Notes: generated by a model from the sequence alone, not told the origin. DNA of 64,000 bases from UBA7960 sp964624065 (GCA_964624065.1 CAZUWF010000007.1:18758-82757); one strand, 5' to 3'. Numbered from the stretch's first letter, positions 8,777 to 18,229 are shown. Numbers and translations: made by a program.

Positions 8777-9733
8777 TTATTGGCGTCTTAATGGTCTTAA
8801 TGATGGGTCAAGATTTACTCTTACATCAATATCCGGAACGTATCGCCAAAAACCTTGGTGAAATTCCATCCCATCAAAAACATTCACCTCTGGCACATAG
8901 TGTTCGTACCTTCCGGCCATACTCTTGTGGGTAGGCACAAGCCTATCAAAAACAATCGCCGGCACCACCTCATTTCTTGATTTTGAATAACTTGGTTCAA
9001 AATCCAAACTCATGCTCACCTGCCTTGAGTACTCAAAAACCACTCGAAAAGGCCTGTGTTCCCCAATTTCAAAAACCCGGTCGCCAAATGCTGGGCCGTC
9101 TTGGGTAATAATTAGCGGTTCAATTATCCTTTTGCGAGTTAGGGGATTGTCAGCCTTCCAACCCAAAAGTACATAATTATCAAGATTAAGGTGTTGGACC
9201 CTAATTAGCTTGTAATAGTATGCCCCATACCAATCCTGTGGGTCAAGGCGACGCTGCAAACGAGCATCAACCTGTTGAGACCTGTCGTTGAGCCCAACTA
9301 GCTTGGACCTTCGCCCAGCAGTTGAAGGGGTTTGAAAGAAGCCGTGAAATACAGCGGTGCCGTCAAAAAGTGGAACGTACCAAGTGACAATTCTGAACCT
9401 GCGAGAATCATCGTAAAGAACCGAAATATTAATTACCGAGTTTAGGTCATTGGCAAACATTGAATCACCTAGTAAGGTATTCTCCAATAGTTCGGAAAAA
9501 ATGGCATTGCGCAAAATTCTCTCCTGATTGGTGGTTGCTCCGATTGTTTCCTTGGCAAGGTTGAGTAGAAAAGTATTAACCGAATCTATTTCAGACTTGA
9601 AATTGGGATTCTGGGCTCCTGGGGCAACTGTGTTTTGATATTCAGCACCACCTTGTGCAGGTAATTTTTTAGGCGATGAAGCTACCATCAAAAAACCAAC
9701 AATGGATAGTAAAACTATGAAACTATTTTTCAT
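8777..9733 (-). CDS. Secreted protein of unknown function
   Basis: 318 residues from the ATG at 9733, chosen because it begins a clear signal peptide (MKNSFIVLLSIVGFLMVA, cleavage probably before QGGAEYQ). The mature part is rich in aromatic residues and Arg, with motifs such as RFRIVTWYVPLFDG, DWYGAYYYKLI, NYVLLGWKADNP and VFDRLVP. The pattern looks like a small beta-rich periplasmic or outer-membrane-associated protein found across Bacteroidota, but I cannot name a family. It is not GldN: the typical GldN start and RDVLWSK motif are absent. It is divergent from the acyl-CoA reductase gene, with less than 100 bp between the starts. Confidence 0.7.
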   Translation of the reverse strand: MKNSFIVLLSIVGFLMVASSPKKLPAQGGAEYQNTVAPGAQNPNFKSEIDSVNTFLLNLAKETIGATTNQERILRNAIFSELLENTLLGDSMFANDLNSVINISVLYDDSRRFRIVTWYVPLFDGTAVFHGFFQTPSTAGRRSKLVGLNDRSQQVDARLQRRLDPQDWYGAYYYKLIRVQHLNLDNYVLLGWKADNPLTRKRIIEPLIITQDGPAFGDRVFEIGEHRPFRVVFEYSRQVSMSLDFEPSYSKSRNEVVPAIVFDRLVPTHKSMAGRYEHYVPEVNVFDGMEFHQGFWRYVPDIDVRVNLDPSLRPLRRQ

Positions 9734-9831
9734 ACAATTCCCGAATCTATACTTGCTTGAGTTGCAACAGTGAAAAAGCTTTAATTTCGCATTATAATTG
9801 CAAAATGTTTTCCCTGCCAAAACTACAAAAA

Positions 9832-10914
9832 ATGTGCCTAACGATAAAACAGCGCAATGATGCCTTTGCAAAACTTGGGAGGGAGCTAAGCCGGGTTGCC
9901 TTGGAATTGGGTTCTAGCGGCCCAAAGGGTAATATTGAACCTGGCGCCACAAAAGGGTTGCTTGAAAAAGCCAGGGTGGCATATACAGAAAACCAGTGGT
10001 TTACGCCAGAAAACGTGGGTTTTTCATTGTGTTCGATTTCGCATATGCTCGATCAAAGCAACTTGGAGAAGTGGCTGTCAGGGTATGCTCAAATACCAAA
10101 CAAAACAAGCGAGGAGCGGCACGTAATTGGGGTTGTTATGGCCGGAAACCTACCACTGGTAGGGTTTCACGATTTTTTGTGCGTGCTAGTGGCAGGTTAC
10201 TGTTTTGTTGGAAAGCTTTCGAGCAAAGACGCGGGCCTAACTAAGGCCATTGCATCAATCCTTATTGAAATAGAGCCAAATTTTAAAGACAAGATTAGTT
10301 TTGTACCCGAGCTCCCGCCACATTGCTATGCCGTAATTGCAACCGGAAGCGACAATTCGGCAAGGTACTTCGAGCACGCTTTTGGCAGCAAACCACACCT
10401 GTTTCGCAAGAATCGAAACTCCGTGGCAATACTTTCTGGCCGAGAAACCTGCCAAGATTTGGAACTCTTGGGAAACGACGTTTTCAGTTACTTCGGGCTG
10501 GGATGCCGGAGCGTTTCAAAACTATACGTGCCAAATGGCTACAATCTGAATTCTTTGAAGAAGAATTGGAAAAATTACTCTTTCCTTGCCAGCCACAATG
10601 GTTACTCCAACAATTTGATCTACAACAAAGCCTTGTTGAAAGTGGCTGAAATTCCACACGTCGATTTCGGCTTCTGCACCCTCAAATATGATTTTGATCT
10701 AGCGTCACCCATCTCCGTCATTAACATCGAAGAATACGAAACCATTGACCTTTGCCAAAAAGGACTGAAAGCTCAAGAAGAAAAACTACAATGCATTGTA
10801 GGGAACTTCCAATCTGATTATTTTCAAGTTGTTCCATTCGGCCAAAGCCAATCGCCTAATCTTTGGGATTATGCCGATGGGGTTGACACCATGGAGTTTT
10901 TGATAAACGTGTGA
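9832..10914 (+). CDS. Acyl-CoA reductase, LuxC-like family
   Basis: 360 residues from the ATG at 9832; an ATG at 9805 is also possible, while an earlier TTG would overlap the divergent gene. The protein resembles LuxC-type NADPH-dependent acyl-CoA reductases of the aldehyde dehydrogenase superfamily, with VIGVVMAGNLPLVGFHDFL and the catalytic-Cys region YFGLGCRSVSKLYVP, where LGCRS holds the thioester Cys. In Bacteroidota this gene commonly lies near serC/serA and DUF1015, as here. The physiological acyl-CoA substrate is unknown. No lux genes are nearby, so light production is not implied. Confidence 0.85.
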   Translation: MCLTIKQRNDAFAKLGRELSRVALELGSSGPKGNIEPGATKGLLEKARVAYTENQWFTPENVGFSLCSISHMLDQSNLEKWLSGYAQIPNKTSEERHVIGVVMAGNLPLVGFHDFLCVLVAGYCFVGKLSSKDAGLTKAIASILIEIEPNFKDKISFVPELPPHCYAVIATGSDNSARYFEHAFGSKPHLFRKNRNSVAILSGRETCQDLELLGNDVFSYFGLGCRSVSKLYVPNGYNLNSLKKNWKNYSFLASHNGYSNNLIYNKALLKVAEIPHVDFGFCTLKYDFDLASPISVINIEEYETIDLCQKGLKAQEEKLQCIVGNFQSDYFQVVPFGQSQSPNLWDYADGVDTMEFLINV

Positions 10915-11054
10915 AAAATAAACTGCGAAAAATGGGTGTGCCTCACGAGTAACGCTTTCCGACATTCTCATTGCAATGAAAACGTCCTACTAGAGCCTCC
11001 AAATTGTAAAAATCAACAATAATACCCCAACGGTAAACCATTTACCTTCAAAAA

Positions 11055-12710
11055 TCAATCCTTAATCCTTGGCCCTCGCATTTTAGCATCAAAAAAACCA
11101 GGCCTTTCCTTAATGATTCGCCTTTTGAAATCTTCGGGGTAATCTAAACCCTTGGGCCATTCTTTTATGGAATTGGTGCCACGGGTATAACCATCGTTGA
11201 ACTTTACGAAGAGCTTGAATCCCAACTGTCGCCATCTTTCCACGATGGTTTCAGCCATCGAAACACTGAAGTCGGTGATATACTCTTGCATAAATTCTGG
11301 ATTATCCTTTCCAAGTTGAGCCGCAGCCTTATCAACTACCGTGGTCATTGCAATGGCGCGATTTTCCAGTTCTTTCTGAGCTTCCTGAATATCGGAAATT
11401 ACATGTTTGAAAATGGGATAGGCGTGGTTTGACACCTTGTTAAAAACCCAATAGGCAGAATTCCAATCGAATTCAATTGACGAAGCAATTGACAATGAAA
11501 CGGGTGATCGGGTTACTCCCATATACAATGGTATGAATACGTTTGTGTAGTTATCGTCAAGCGAATACCAGCAAATGCCTCCTATGGAGTTTGGAAGCCA
11601 GCTTCGTGCCTGGGTAACAAAAGAGAAGGCCGTTTGTGGTTGCGATATTGGTCTATTCCATGAATACTGGACCGATTCACCATTCTCATCAAGTTTAAAA
11701 GTCATTGGCCTGTTCATGTATGGAGTTTGGTAAGGGCCGGCTTCTATACCGCTACGAGTGTAGTAAGGTGTTTGGTCAAAATGGTCGCGAAGCAGGCCTA
11801 TCATTTTATCCAATGATACTTTTTGATCGGGTTTTATGAAAAGCGGATAGGCTTCTGCCCCTTCGTGGCAGCGCCAGTAATCGGAAGAAAAGTTTTGCGA
11901 GGGAGCTATCCTCCGGTAAAAGCTCCAAACCCGACTCTCGCACAATAGCAATGACCTGCAATCAGGGGGGTTGTATGCCTCTCTAAAGCTAAAATCTTCC
12001 TTACTACCTTGGAACCAGCCCATTTGACGGGCAAAGTCAACCACATCGTCAGCCCACAGCCAGTTTTGGCTATCGCCCCAGTTTACCTTCCTAATCCTCG
12101 ATTGGTTGGCGTGGGCGGCAACGTAGCCATCTGGCACACGTGCCGCAACCCAAACTGCTCCCTTTCCATGCTTTCCCTTTCCGATGAAATCCATAATCCA
12201 GACCTCGTTTTTGTCGGCAAAGAAAAGTGTTTCGCCAGAATCGGAGTAGCCATAAGTATTGGCCAAACCCGTAAGTATTTTTATGGCTTCGATGGCTGAT
12301 GTGGCCCTTTGTAATGTGATCCAAATCAAGTTCCCGTAGTCCAAAAAACCATTTCCGCCACCAAGTTCGCTGCGGCCACCAAATGTGGTTTCGCCAATTG
12401 ACACTTGATGTTCGTTCATATTTCCTACCACCTTGTAGGTGCGGGGTGCCTGGGCTATGCGGCCGAGGAACACGCCTTCGCGGAAGCTGAAAACTTCTAG
12501 CGAGTCACCTTGCTGATGCACTCCACCCTTGTAATAAGGGAGAGGAAGGGCAAACCCGGCAACGTCGTAAGTCCAGCTTGTCATTACGCTGCCATCGGTA
12601 CTGGCACCTCGCGAAACCAGGAGGCTGGAACAAGCAGACACTGGACTTGGCATTAATCCCAAATTGACAAGGAGGGCAAATAGGGTGACAGTTAATTTGT
12701 GATTTCTCAT
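11055..12710 (-). CDS. C69 family dipeptidase (Ntn hydrolase)
   Basis: 551 residues with a signal peptide (MRNHKLTVTLFALLVNLGLM). The nucleophile Cys follows in SACSSLLVSRGASTDGSVM, the standard start of peptidase family C69, whose members are N-terminal nucleophile dipeptidases. Further family motifs are NEHQVSIGETTFGGR and WIMDFIGKGKHGKGAVWVA. It should act in the periplasm or on the surface, cutting dipeptides for amino-acid uptake. It stands alone on the minus strand; about 140 bp without genes separate it from the acyl-CoA reductase end. Confidence 0.93.
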   Translation of the reverse strand: MRNHKLTVTLFALLVNLGLMPSPVSACSSLLVSRGASTDGSVMTSWTYDVAGFALPLPYYKGGVHQQGDSLEVFSFREGVFLGRIAQAPRTYKVVGNMNEHQVSIGETTFGGRSELGGGNGFLDYGNLIWITLQRATSAIEAIKILTGLANTYGYSDSGETLFFADKNEVWIMDFIGKGKHGKGAVWVAARVPDGYVAAHANQSRIRKVNWGDSQNWLWADDVVDFARQMGWFQGSKEDFSFREAYNPPDCRSLLLCESRVWSFYRRIAPSQNFSSDYWRCHEGAEAYPLFIKPDQKVSLDKMIGLLRDHFDQTPYYTRSGIEAGPYQTPYMNRPMTFKLDENGESVQYSWNRPISQPQTAFSFVTQARSWLPNSIGGICWYSLDDNYTNVFIPLYMGVTRSPVSLSIASSIEFDWNSAYWVFNKVSNHAYPIFKHVISDIQEAQKELENRAIAMTTVVDKAAAQLGKDNPEFMQEYITDFSVSMAETIVERWRQLGFKLFVKFNDGYTRGTNSIKEWPKGLDYPEDFKRRIIKERPGFFDAKMRGPRIKD

Positions 12711-12990
12711 TTTTTCTTTTTTTTCGCCTTCTGGGGCTTAATTTGTGTTGTAAAACATATTATTAGCAGCCTTTGCGTTTGTTATCCAAACTACCAAAAC
12801 TTAACCCCTGCCGGGCAATTTTTAATAACGTTCTGGCTTAAGGTTCTGATTTTCGGTTACTATCTTTTTCGATCCTAATATTTTAGCAGTAATTTTTTAA
12901 ATGGGCGAAAATCAATTTTCAATCATCACATTTGATTTCTCATTTGAATTGATTTTCTTTCCTAAGAACCCAACGCTCATTCAAAAAGCC

Positions 12991-14625
12991 TTACAGCCCA
13001 AGAACATCACGTCCTTGCTTGAATGCAATATCAAGTGGAATTCCGCTTTGGTTTACCTTGTCAAGTGCATTTTTGAGATTTTCGCTCATCACGCCATCTT
13101 GTTCAACCCACCTTTTGGCATCTTCGTAGTTGCCATCGCCCTGAACAATCAATATTTTTTCCACCAGCGATTCAACCGCACCGCGCATATTATCGAAATT
13201 AACAAGGTAGGTTCCGTTTTCTTGAAAAACGAACGCACCCTTATCGGCAAAGTACCTCATGGCCATCATATTGGCCTTGCCGTGAGCACTGGCTGCACCA
13301 AACCTGCAAGATCGGAAAATTCCGGCAAAAAATGTAACGTAGTTATCCATTACCTCTCCACTTGTAATTTTGCCCATTTCGTATAGTTTGGTAACAAGGT
13401 ACAAGCCCATTATGTCGGCCTTGGCCTCTTCGATGGAGCTGTAGTAATCTCGCAAAGCTTCGCGTACTGTTTGTTTGCCACCAACAACATTCTTTATTCC
13501 CATGCCGTGCGCAACTTCGTGGAACGTAACGTTTTCGAAAAACGCATCGAACTTTATGTGTTGCCTTTGGCTTTTGCAAATAAGCATATTTGAAATAGGT
13601 ACCAAAATGTGGTCGAACTTTGCCTTCATTGAGTTTTTCAATTGAAGCTTGCGGCTTCCAACGCTTTTGTGGATTTCTTCGGCATTTGGAAGGTTTATTG
13701 CAATGGTCTTGGAGCCTGCGTTACAGTCGCCAGCGTAGTACAAAGCGTAGTAAACGTTAATGTCGGCATCGGTGCCGGGTTTCTCTTTCTTGTATTTTGG
13801 TGATACCGGAAGCATTTGTTGTAGATCGGGCAGCAGGGCATTGAACTTTTCAAGTTGCGCACTCCACTCCAAGTCCTTAACCAGAACGAATGCCTCGTGT
13901 GCAGCCTTAAACCCAAACAAACGGTCCTCATAGTTTTCAATTGGTCCAACAATGAAGTCAACGTTGTTGTCTTTCATAGCTACCCATGCGTAGTCGCTGG
14001 CCATGTATTGGTCTGTTAGCAATGCCTCGGCCCGCATTTGCAGGTAGGTTTTAAGCCCTGGGTCATCGGCCAGTTGGGCAGCCTGGTTGAGTAGTCGTGC
14101 AGCCTTTTGATGTTGCTCCCTGTATGCCTTGCTGTACGGAACAGCAACCAGTTTGCCTTCATTGTTACGCCTCACGAGCGTGTACTGGTTGTTTTTTAGG
14201 GGCTCGTCCCAAGCTTCAAACTCCTCAACGGACATATCGGCAGGATAAAAGTTTGCCCCCGCAAACCTGGTACCATATCCTTCCACAAACGGATTAAGGC
14301 CATCTACCCTATCCCACGGACCGTAATGGATAAGGGCATACTTGCTGATGTACTTGTCGGATATTTTATCCATAAGTTGCGACTTGTTTCCGTATGACTG
14401 CATCCAGAAGATTTCGTCCATAATGTCGGCCACGTCAATAAAAATTGAAATCATTTGGCGCTCCTTGTCGCTCAGCCAGGACAAATCTGTGTTAAGTTCT
14501 ACCTCGTAGAAATTCTCGACCCTTGCTTTCATATTCTCGTCGTATTTTTCTTTTTTGCTTTGGCATCCTATCATAATATTCAAAGCAAGGCATGCTATCA
14601 AAAATTTGTTAAAAAAGCCTTTCAT
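12991..14625 (-). CDS. M49-like zinc metallopeptidase lipoprotein (dipeptidyl-peptidase III family)
   Basis: 544 residues from the ATG at 14625, which starts a lipoprotein-like signal (MKGFFNKFLIACLALNIMIGC with Cys near 21). The zinc site reads TFHEVAHGMG, an HExxH motif, and about 35 residues later EEAKADIMG supplies the third ligand Glu, as in peptidase family M49. Classical DPP III has HExxGH, so this belongs to the shorter bacterial branch often annotated only as zinc-dependent hydrolase. It would act in the periplasm or at the membrane on peptides. A minus-strand TATTTTTG box at 14665-14672 may be its promoter. The exact substrate is not visible. Confidence 0.82.
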   Translation of the reverse strand: MKGFFNKFLIACLALNIMIGCQSKKEKYDENMKARVENFYEVELNTDLSWLSDKERQMISIFIDVADIMDEIFWMQSYGNKSQLMDKISDKYISKYALIHYGPWDRVDGLNPFVEGYGTRFAGANFYPADMSVEEFEAWDEPLKNNQYTLVRRNNEGKLVAVPYSKAYREQHQKAARLLNQAAQLADDPGLKTYLQMRAEALLTDQYMASDYAWVAMKDNNVDFIVGPIENYEDRLFGFKAAHEAFVLVKDLEWSAQLEKFNALLPDLQQMLPVSPKYKKEKPGTDADINVYYALYYAGDCNAGSKTIAINLPNAEEIHKSVGSRKLQLKNSMKAKFDHILVPISNMLICKSQRQHIKFDAFFENVTFHEVAHGMGIKNVVGGKQTVREALRDYYSSIEEAKADIMGLYLVTKLYEMGKITSGEVMDNYVTFFAGIFRSCRFGAASAHGKANMMAMRYFADKGAFVFQENGTYLVNFDNMRGAVESLVEKILIVQGDGNYEDAKRWVEQDGVMSENLKNALDKVNQSGIPLDIAFKQGRDVLGL

Positions 14626-14664
14626 TTCATTTGCGTTGTTAGGTTCGAAAAATGAATTTGGTTG

Positions 14665-14715
14665 CAAAAATAGGAAATAAAGAGCCAACCAAGCACAAAA
14701 AAACCATTAACTTTG
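14665..14715. promoter_or_regulatory. Divergent promoter -7 boxes for the M49-like gene and the LapA-like gene
   Basis: Two exact matches to the Bacteroidota -7 box TAnnTTTG lie back to back: TATTTTTG on the minus strand (14665-14672) facing the M49-like peptidase and TAACTTTG on the plus strand (14708-14715) 22 bp before the LapA-like ATG. No clear -33 TTTG is found for either, so these are moderate calls. Confidence 0.5.
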
Positions 14716-14737
14716 CGGGGTGTTAAATTTCAACCAT

Positions 14738-14968
14738 ATGGAAAACCCAATCAAAAAACACAGCGTTGCCATAATTACTTGTGGGGTGATAGCCTTAATT
14801 TTAGTGGTGCTCATTTTTCTTAACAACCAACCACTTGAGCTAAACTTGATATTTTTCAAGCTTAAAGGAAATACATTTTTGCTGGGTTTGGTGGTTTTTA
14901 TATTGGGCTTCCTTTCTGGGTGGCTGTGGAATCACATCCGAAACCTTTCGAATCAGAAAAAGGAATAG
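14738..14968 (+). CDS. LapA-domain small inner-membrane protein
   Basis: 76 residues from the ATG at 14738. It has two hydrophobic segments (about 11-30 and 46-64) separated by NNQPLELNLIFFKLKGNT and a basic tail, the pattern of the LapA/DUF1049 family. E. coli LapA works with LapB in lipopolysaccharide assembly control, but many relatives are uncharacterised and no lapB is next to it. A TAACTTTG box lies 22 bp upstream. The flavin reductase gene follows after 52 bp. Confidence 0.8.
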   Translation: MENPIKKHSVAIITCGVIALILVVLIFLNNQPLELNLIFFKLKGNTFLLGLVVFILGFLSGWLWNHIRNLSNQKKE

Positions 14969-15020
14969 ATGGCCGGCCACAGTACGGTAAAATATTTCGA
15001 AAAATGAATATTGGCTGAAT

Positions 15021-15920
15021 ATGGTCACCTTAATACCTGCCGAGCTCGACCCTCGGCAAAGACACCAACTGCTAATAAGTACTGTGTGCCCAAGACCAAT
15101 AGCCCTTGCCAGCACCATTGACAAGGATGGGAATCCAAATCTGGCTCCTTTCAGTTTTTTCAACGCCTTTAGCAGTTCGCCGCCAATATTGGTATTTTCG
15201 CCCAATACCAAAGGGAGGGGCGGTAAGAAAAAGGATACCCTACTTAATATTGAGGAAACCGGCGAGGTGGTTATTAACATTGTTGATCACTCAATTGCCA
15301 GGCAAATGGTAATTGCAGGTTATGATTTCGAAAAGGGTGTAAGCGAATTCCAAAAATCGGGTTTGACACCTTTGAAATCGCAATTTATTAAACCTTTCCG
15401 GGTGATGGAAAGTCCTGTTCATTTCGAGTGCAAGGTCACAGAGGTAAAATCGTTGGGATTGGAGCCAGGTGCGGCAAACCTTGTAATATCAGAAATTCTT
15501 GCAGTGCACCTTCATCCCTCTATTCTTGACGAGAATAACCGGGTCGATCCAAACAAGCTTGACGTGGTGGGCAGGTTGGGAGGCTTTGGTTATGCCCGCA
15601 TCACTCCTGAAGTGATTTTCGATATTCCGCAAGGCAAGAACCTGCCGGTTGGATTTGGCGCAATACCTGATTGCTTAGAAAAAAGCGAGCATTTCGAATT
15701 GTCGGAATTAAGTATGTTAGCCGAAGTTCCGAACCTTCCAAGTGCTAAAGAGATAGGGGCATTTACCAAGTCACCAGAATTCTTCAGAACCCTAAAAACC
15801 AAACCCACAAAACCTGACGAAATCAAGGCTTGGACTGCTGGAATAATAAAAAAATTAATCAATCAAGGGAAGGTGAAGAAGGCTTGGTTGTTCATAAAGG
15901 CATTTGAGCTACCCTTGTAA
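15021..15920 (+). CDS. Flavin reductase family protein (FMN-binding split barrel)
   Basis: 299 residues. The N-terminal about 200 residues match the flavin reductase-like domain: PRPIALASTIDKDGNPNLAPFSFFNAFSSSPP is the FMN-binding strand-loop seen across the family, with VINIVDHSIARQM and SPVHFECKV further on. Members either reduce FMN with NAD(P)H or bind FMN in unknown reductions. The last 60 residues are a helical extension typical of the Bacteroidota branch. It converges on the minus-strand methyltransferase with a 13-bp gap. Family is sure; substrate is not. Confidence 0.9.
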   Translation: MVTLIPAELDPRQRHQLLISTVCPRPIALASTIDKDGNPNLAPFSFFNAFSSSPPILVFSPNTKGRGGKKKDTLLNIEETGEVVINIVDHSIARQMVIAGYDFEKGVSEFQKSGLTPLKSQFIKPFRVMESPVHFECKVTEVKSLGLEPGAANLVISEILAVHLHPSILDENNRVDPNKLDVVGRLGGFGYARITPEVIFDIPQGKNLPVGFGAIPDCLEKSEHFELSELSMLAEVPNLPSAKEIGAFTKSPEFFRTLKTKPTKPDEIKAWTAGIIKKLINQGKVKKAWLFIKAFELPL

Positions 15921-15933
15921 GCCCAAAATTAAT

Positions 15934-16707
15934 TTACCTTTTCCTTTTGAAAGCCATTGTGGCACAGGTTACCTTGTTGATGTTTACATCAGTTTCTTCC
16001 CTTTGCCTCGCCATGTAGTTTTCAAATAGGTAGGCCTTGTCAGGATGTAGTTCAATGAGTTCTCGGCACCTGATTTCCAGTGAATTGAGAATGGCATTTT
16101 CCGATTCGAAAACAGCTTCAGCACTGCAAGGTAAAATCTCCAAAAGTTCGAAACCTGCACTGCTTGTCTGCTCCATTAGTTGGTCCTTCGTCAAAACCAA
16201 TGGATGTGAAAAATCGCAATTGCGCTCAATAAATGAATCATCAATCAGGACAATCCCGTCGGCTTTCAAAGCTTTTTCTATGACAAAAAAAGTTTCTTTA
16301 TAATTGCCCAACACAGGTCCTATGGCTCCAAGTATTACTAGGTCAAATCCTTTAAGTCTATGTACCTCTGTTCGAATGTCGCCAACCCAAAAGTTGCACA
16401 AACCATCAACACCGTATTCTTTGGCCTTAACCTTGGCAAATTCGATAAACTCAGGAATGGCATCGATCCCTAACACCTGGCAGCCAAAATGCCTGGACAA
16501 AATAACCGAAACGGCTCCCTTGCCGCAGCCTAGGTCAAGAACTTTCATTCTTTGCTTATTGGCAGCATAGCTATCGGCCAATTTTATCATAGCCTGAGGA
16601 TCGGAACCAATTTCCCAAATATCCTGAAGAATGTATGGCAGGAATTCGAAAAGGTCAGGATCGGTGCCGTCCATAGCTGACACTACGGTTTCTTGGAGTG
16701 TTTTCAT
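15934..16707 (-). CDS. Class I SAM-dependent methyltransferase
   Basis: 257 residues with the SAM-binding motif I KVLDLGCGKGAVSVILSR, acidic motif VLGIDAIPEFIEFAK and motif II-like WVGDIR. The target is unknown. Its ATG overlaps the stop of the upstream asnB remnant as ATGA (16704-16707), so the two were cotranscribed and probably translationally coupled. A C-terminal helical part (residues about 200-257) resembles those of small-molecule methyltransferases. It is not evidently part of the purine island, which starts about 700 bp further upstream on the same strand. Confidence 0.87.
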   Translation of the reverse strand: MKTLQETVVSAMDGTDPDLFEFLPYILQDIWEIGSDPQAMIKLADSYAANKQRMKVLDLGCGKGAVSVILSRHFGCQVLGIDAIPEFIEFAKVKAKEYGVDGLCNFWVGDIRTEVHRLKGFDLVILGAIGPVLGNYKETFFVIEKALKADGIVLIDDSFIERNCDFSHPLVLTKDQLMEQTSSAGFELLEILPCSAEAVFESENAILNSLEIRCRELIELHPDKAYLFENYMARQREETDVNINKVTCATMAFKRKR

Positions 16708-17132
16708 TTTGGGTTTAGGTTAAGAAGATTGGCTGGAAAGTGATACTCGAAAATGCTACGGTAATAGTGCTTTTGCTTGGTCATTGGAGAATTTACAGGA
16801 AACCTGTCTTTGGTTTGTGCCATTTGTTTGCCAGAAGCCTTATCTGAATTAATCTGGCGCAAGGTGTCAGTGCAGTTGTGGCCAACTCCATCAGAGAATT
16901 GTTCCAATTGTCGCCAAGCAACATTGTGTGATAATAGGTCTTCAAAGGTTTTTCGCAAAACCCATTTTTCAATCTTCCCATACCCCCGCATCTTGTCCTT
17001 TGGGTTATGGCGCGTAGCTATTTCCATAAATTCATTATCCAGGAGACTTACCTTCTTGGATTCGTGCAAAATTTGAGGGTGCAGGTCGGTTGCCGAAAGC
17101 TCTTTGTCCAATGCGCCAACAATACCACACAT
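16704..17132 (-). pseudogene. asnB: asnB remnant: both ends of asparagine synthetase B joined by an internal in-frame deletion
   Basis: 142 codons. The first about 28 residues (MCGIVGALDK...HPQILHESKK) are the start of glutamine-dependent asparagine synthetase B including the glutaminase nucleophile Cys2. From VSLLDNEFMEIATRHNPK onward it matches the extreme C-terminal part of the enzyme: KWVLRKTFEDLL, WRQLEQFSDGVGHNCTDTL, RFPVNSP and YYRSIFEYHFP. Full AsnB is about 550 residues, so about 400 central residues are gone, covering the rest of the glutaminase domain and the ATP-pyrophosphatase loop. The frame stays open from a normal ATG to a TGA that overlaps the methyltransferase start. It cannot be a working synthetase. 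An assembly error is the main alternative. Confidence 0.85.
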
Positions 17133-17436
17133 AATTCCTTGTAAGGTTTGAAACTATTGGAAATCTCTCCGCAAAAGTAATAACGAAAAGGAAGAAACCA
17201 ATGGGTATATGGAATCGGGAGTTTGGAATTGGTTGAACGGGCGAATGAATAATTGAGATTTGAAAAAATTTAGGTTAAAGAATTGGTGCCAATAAAAGGG
17301 ATTATCACATATTTAACTAATCACCAACGACTTTTCACTGCTTATTCGGTAATTGAATAACCCACTTAACATTACAGGCAATAACGTATTTGTTAATTCA
17401 ACCCACAAACCTATTATCAAAAAACCCATCCTCCCG
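17133..17436. other. Gene-free stretch between the xdh operon and the asnB remnant
   Basis: About 300 bp, A/T-rich, with no convincing reading frame. It should contain the 3' end of the xdh-methyltransferase transcript and the promoter of the asnB remnant, but I see neither a strong hairpin with a U-tract nor a clear TAnnTTTG box. Confidence 0.5.
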
Positions 17437-18219
17437 TCAACACTTCTCCGCTACCACGAGCATTTCAAAGTCCTTGATGGTAAGTTTGTCTTGCCTAGAA
17501 AAGGCTCCCAACTTGCAGCCAAATATCTCAATCTTACTAAAATCAAGGGTTTTGAGAAGCCAGGTTATTTCGCAAGGCAGGTAGTACCTTTCGTTGCATT
17601 CAAGCTTGTGCTCAACCCCACCATCGTCGGTAAAAGTGGTAAGGTTGTGGTCTCTGAATGTCATAATATCGAAATTGGTACTTTTGTAGGTGGCGTTGCC
17701 TTCGGATGAAGGTCCCTCCTGGTGAAATTGGTCAATTGAATTAAACACCGGAAAAAGCCCGTTGAGGGTTGTAAAGATGAACTTGCCATTTGGTTTTAGC
17801 GCTCGTGCCACATTTTTCAGGATCTCGAAATTCATCTCGTCGGTTTCCATCAGCGGGAATGCCCCCTCGCAAATCATAATTGCTGCGCCAAACTGGTTAT
17901 CGAAGGGCAAATTTCGAGCATCGTGCATCTCAAAATCAACTTTAACCCCAGTTGCCTTTGCCTTTTCGGCTGCTTTTAGCAAAAGGTTTTCCGAAAGGTC
18001 AATTCCTGTGGTGCGATATCCCCTTTTTGCCAGCTCGATGACGTTTCGGCCGGTTCCGCAACCCACATCCAAAATATCAACCGATTTATCATACCCGAGT
18101 TCACTTTCGATAAAGTCGCACTCACCAATGGTGCCTTGTGCAAAACATTCGCGATCGTAGCTTTGGGCATAATTTTCGAAAAGGGTTTGGTACCATTGTT
18201 TTGCCTTGGCAGGTTCCAT
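17437..18219 (-). CDS. Class I SAM-dependent methyltransferase in the xdh operon
   Basis: 260 residues with motif I VDILDVGCGTGRNVIELAKRG, motif II YRTTGIDLSENLL and motif DARNLPFDNQFGAAIM, a Methyltransf_11/25-like domain of the UbiE-type class. It starts 10 bp after the xdhB stop and is on the same strand, so it is almost certainly cotranscribed with xdhCAB. The substrate is unknown. The position suggests either a modified purine-derived product or an unrelated passenger; nothing in the sequence decides. Confidence 0.85.
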   Translation of the reverse strand: MEPAKAKQWYQTLFENYAQSYDRECFAQGTIGECDFIESELGYDKSVDILDVGCGTGRNVIELAKRGYRTTGIDLSENLLLKAAEKAKATGVKVDFEMHDARNLPFDNQFGAAIMICEGAFPLMETDEMNFEILKNVARALKPNGKFIFTTLNGLFPVFNSIDQFHQEGPSSEGNATYKSTNFDIMTFRDHNLTTFTDDGGVEHKLECNERYYLPCEITWLLKTLDFSKIEIFGCKLGAFSRQDKLTIKDFEMLVVAEKC

Positions 18220-18229
18220 TTTTTTCAGG

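Noticed and set aside
8777..9733. Considered GldN/PorN of the gliding or T9SS machinery
   Set aside because: Typical GldN features such as the RDVLWSK motif are absent and no other gld genes are nearby.
9757..9831. A TTG start extending the acyl-CoA reductase upstream
   Set aside because: It would run into the divergent gene's leader and adds residues unlike the family; ATG at 9832 or 9805 fits better.
12901..13386. A 161-codon plus-strand frame opposite the M49-like gene
   Set aside because: It is almost wholly antisense to the well-supported peptidase gene and has no family-like motifs.
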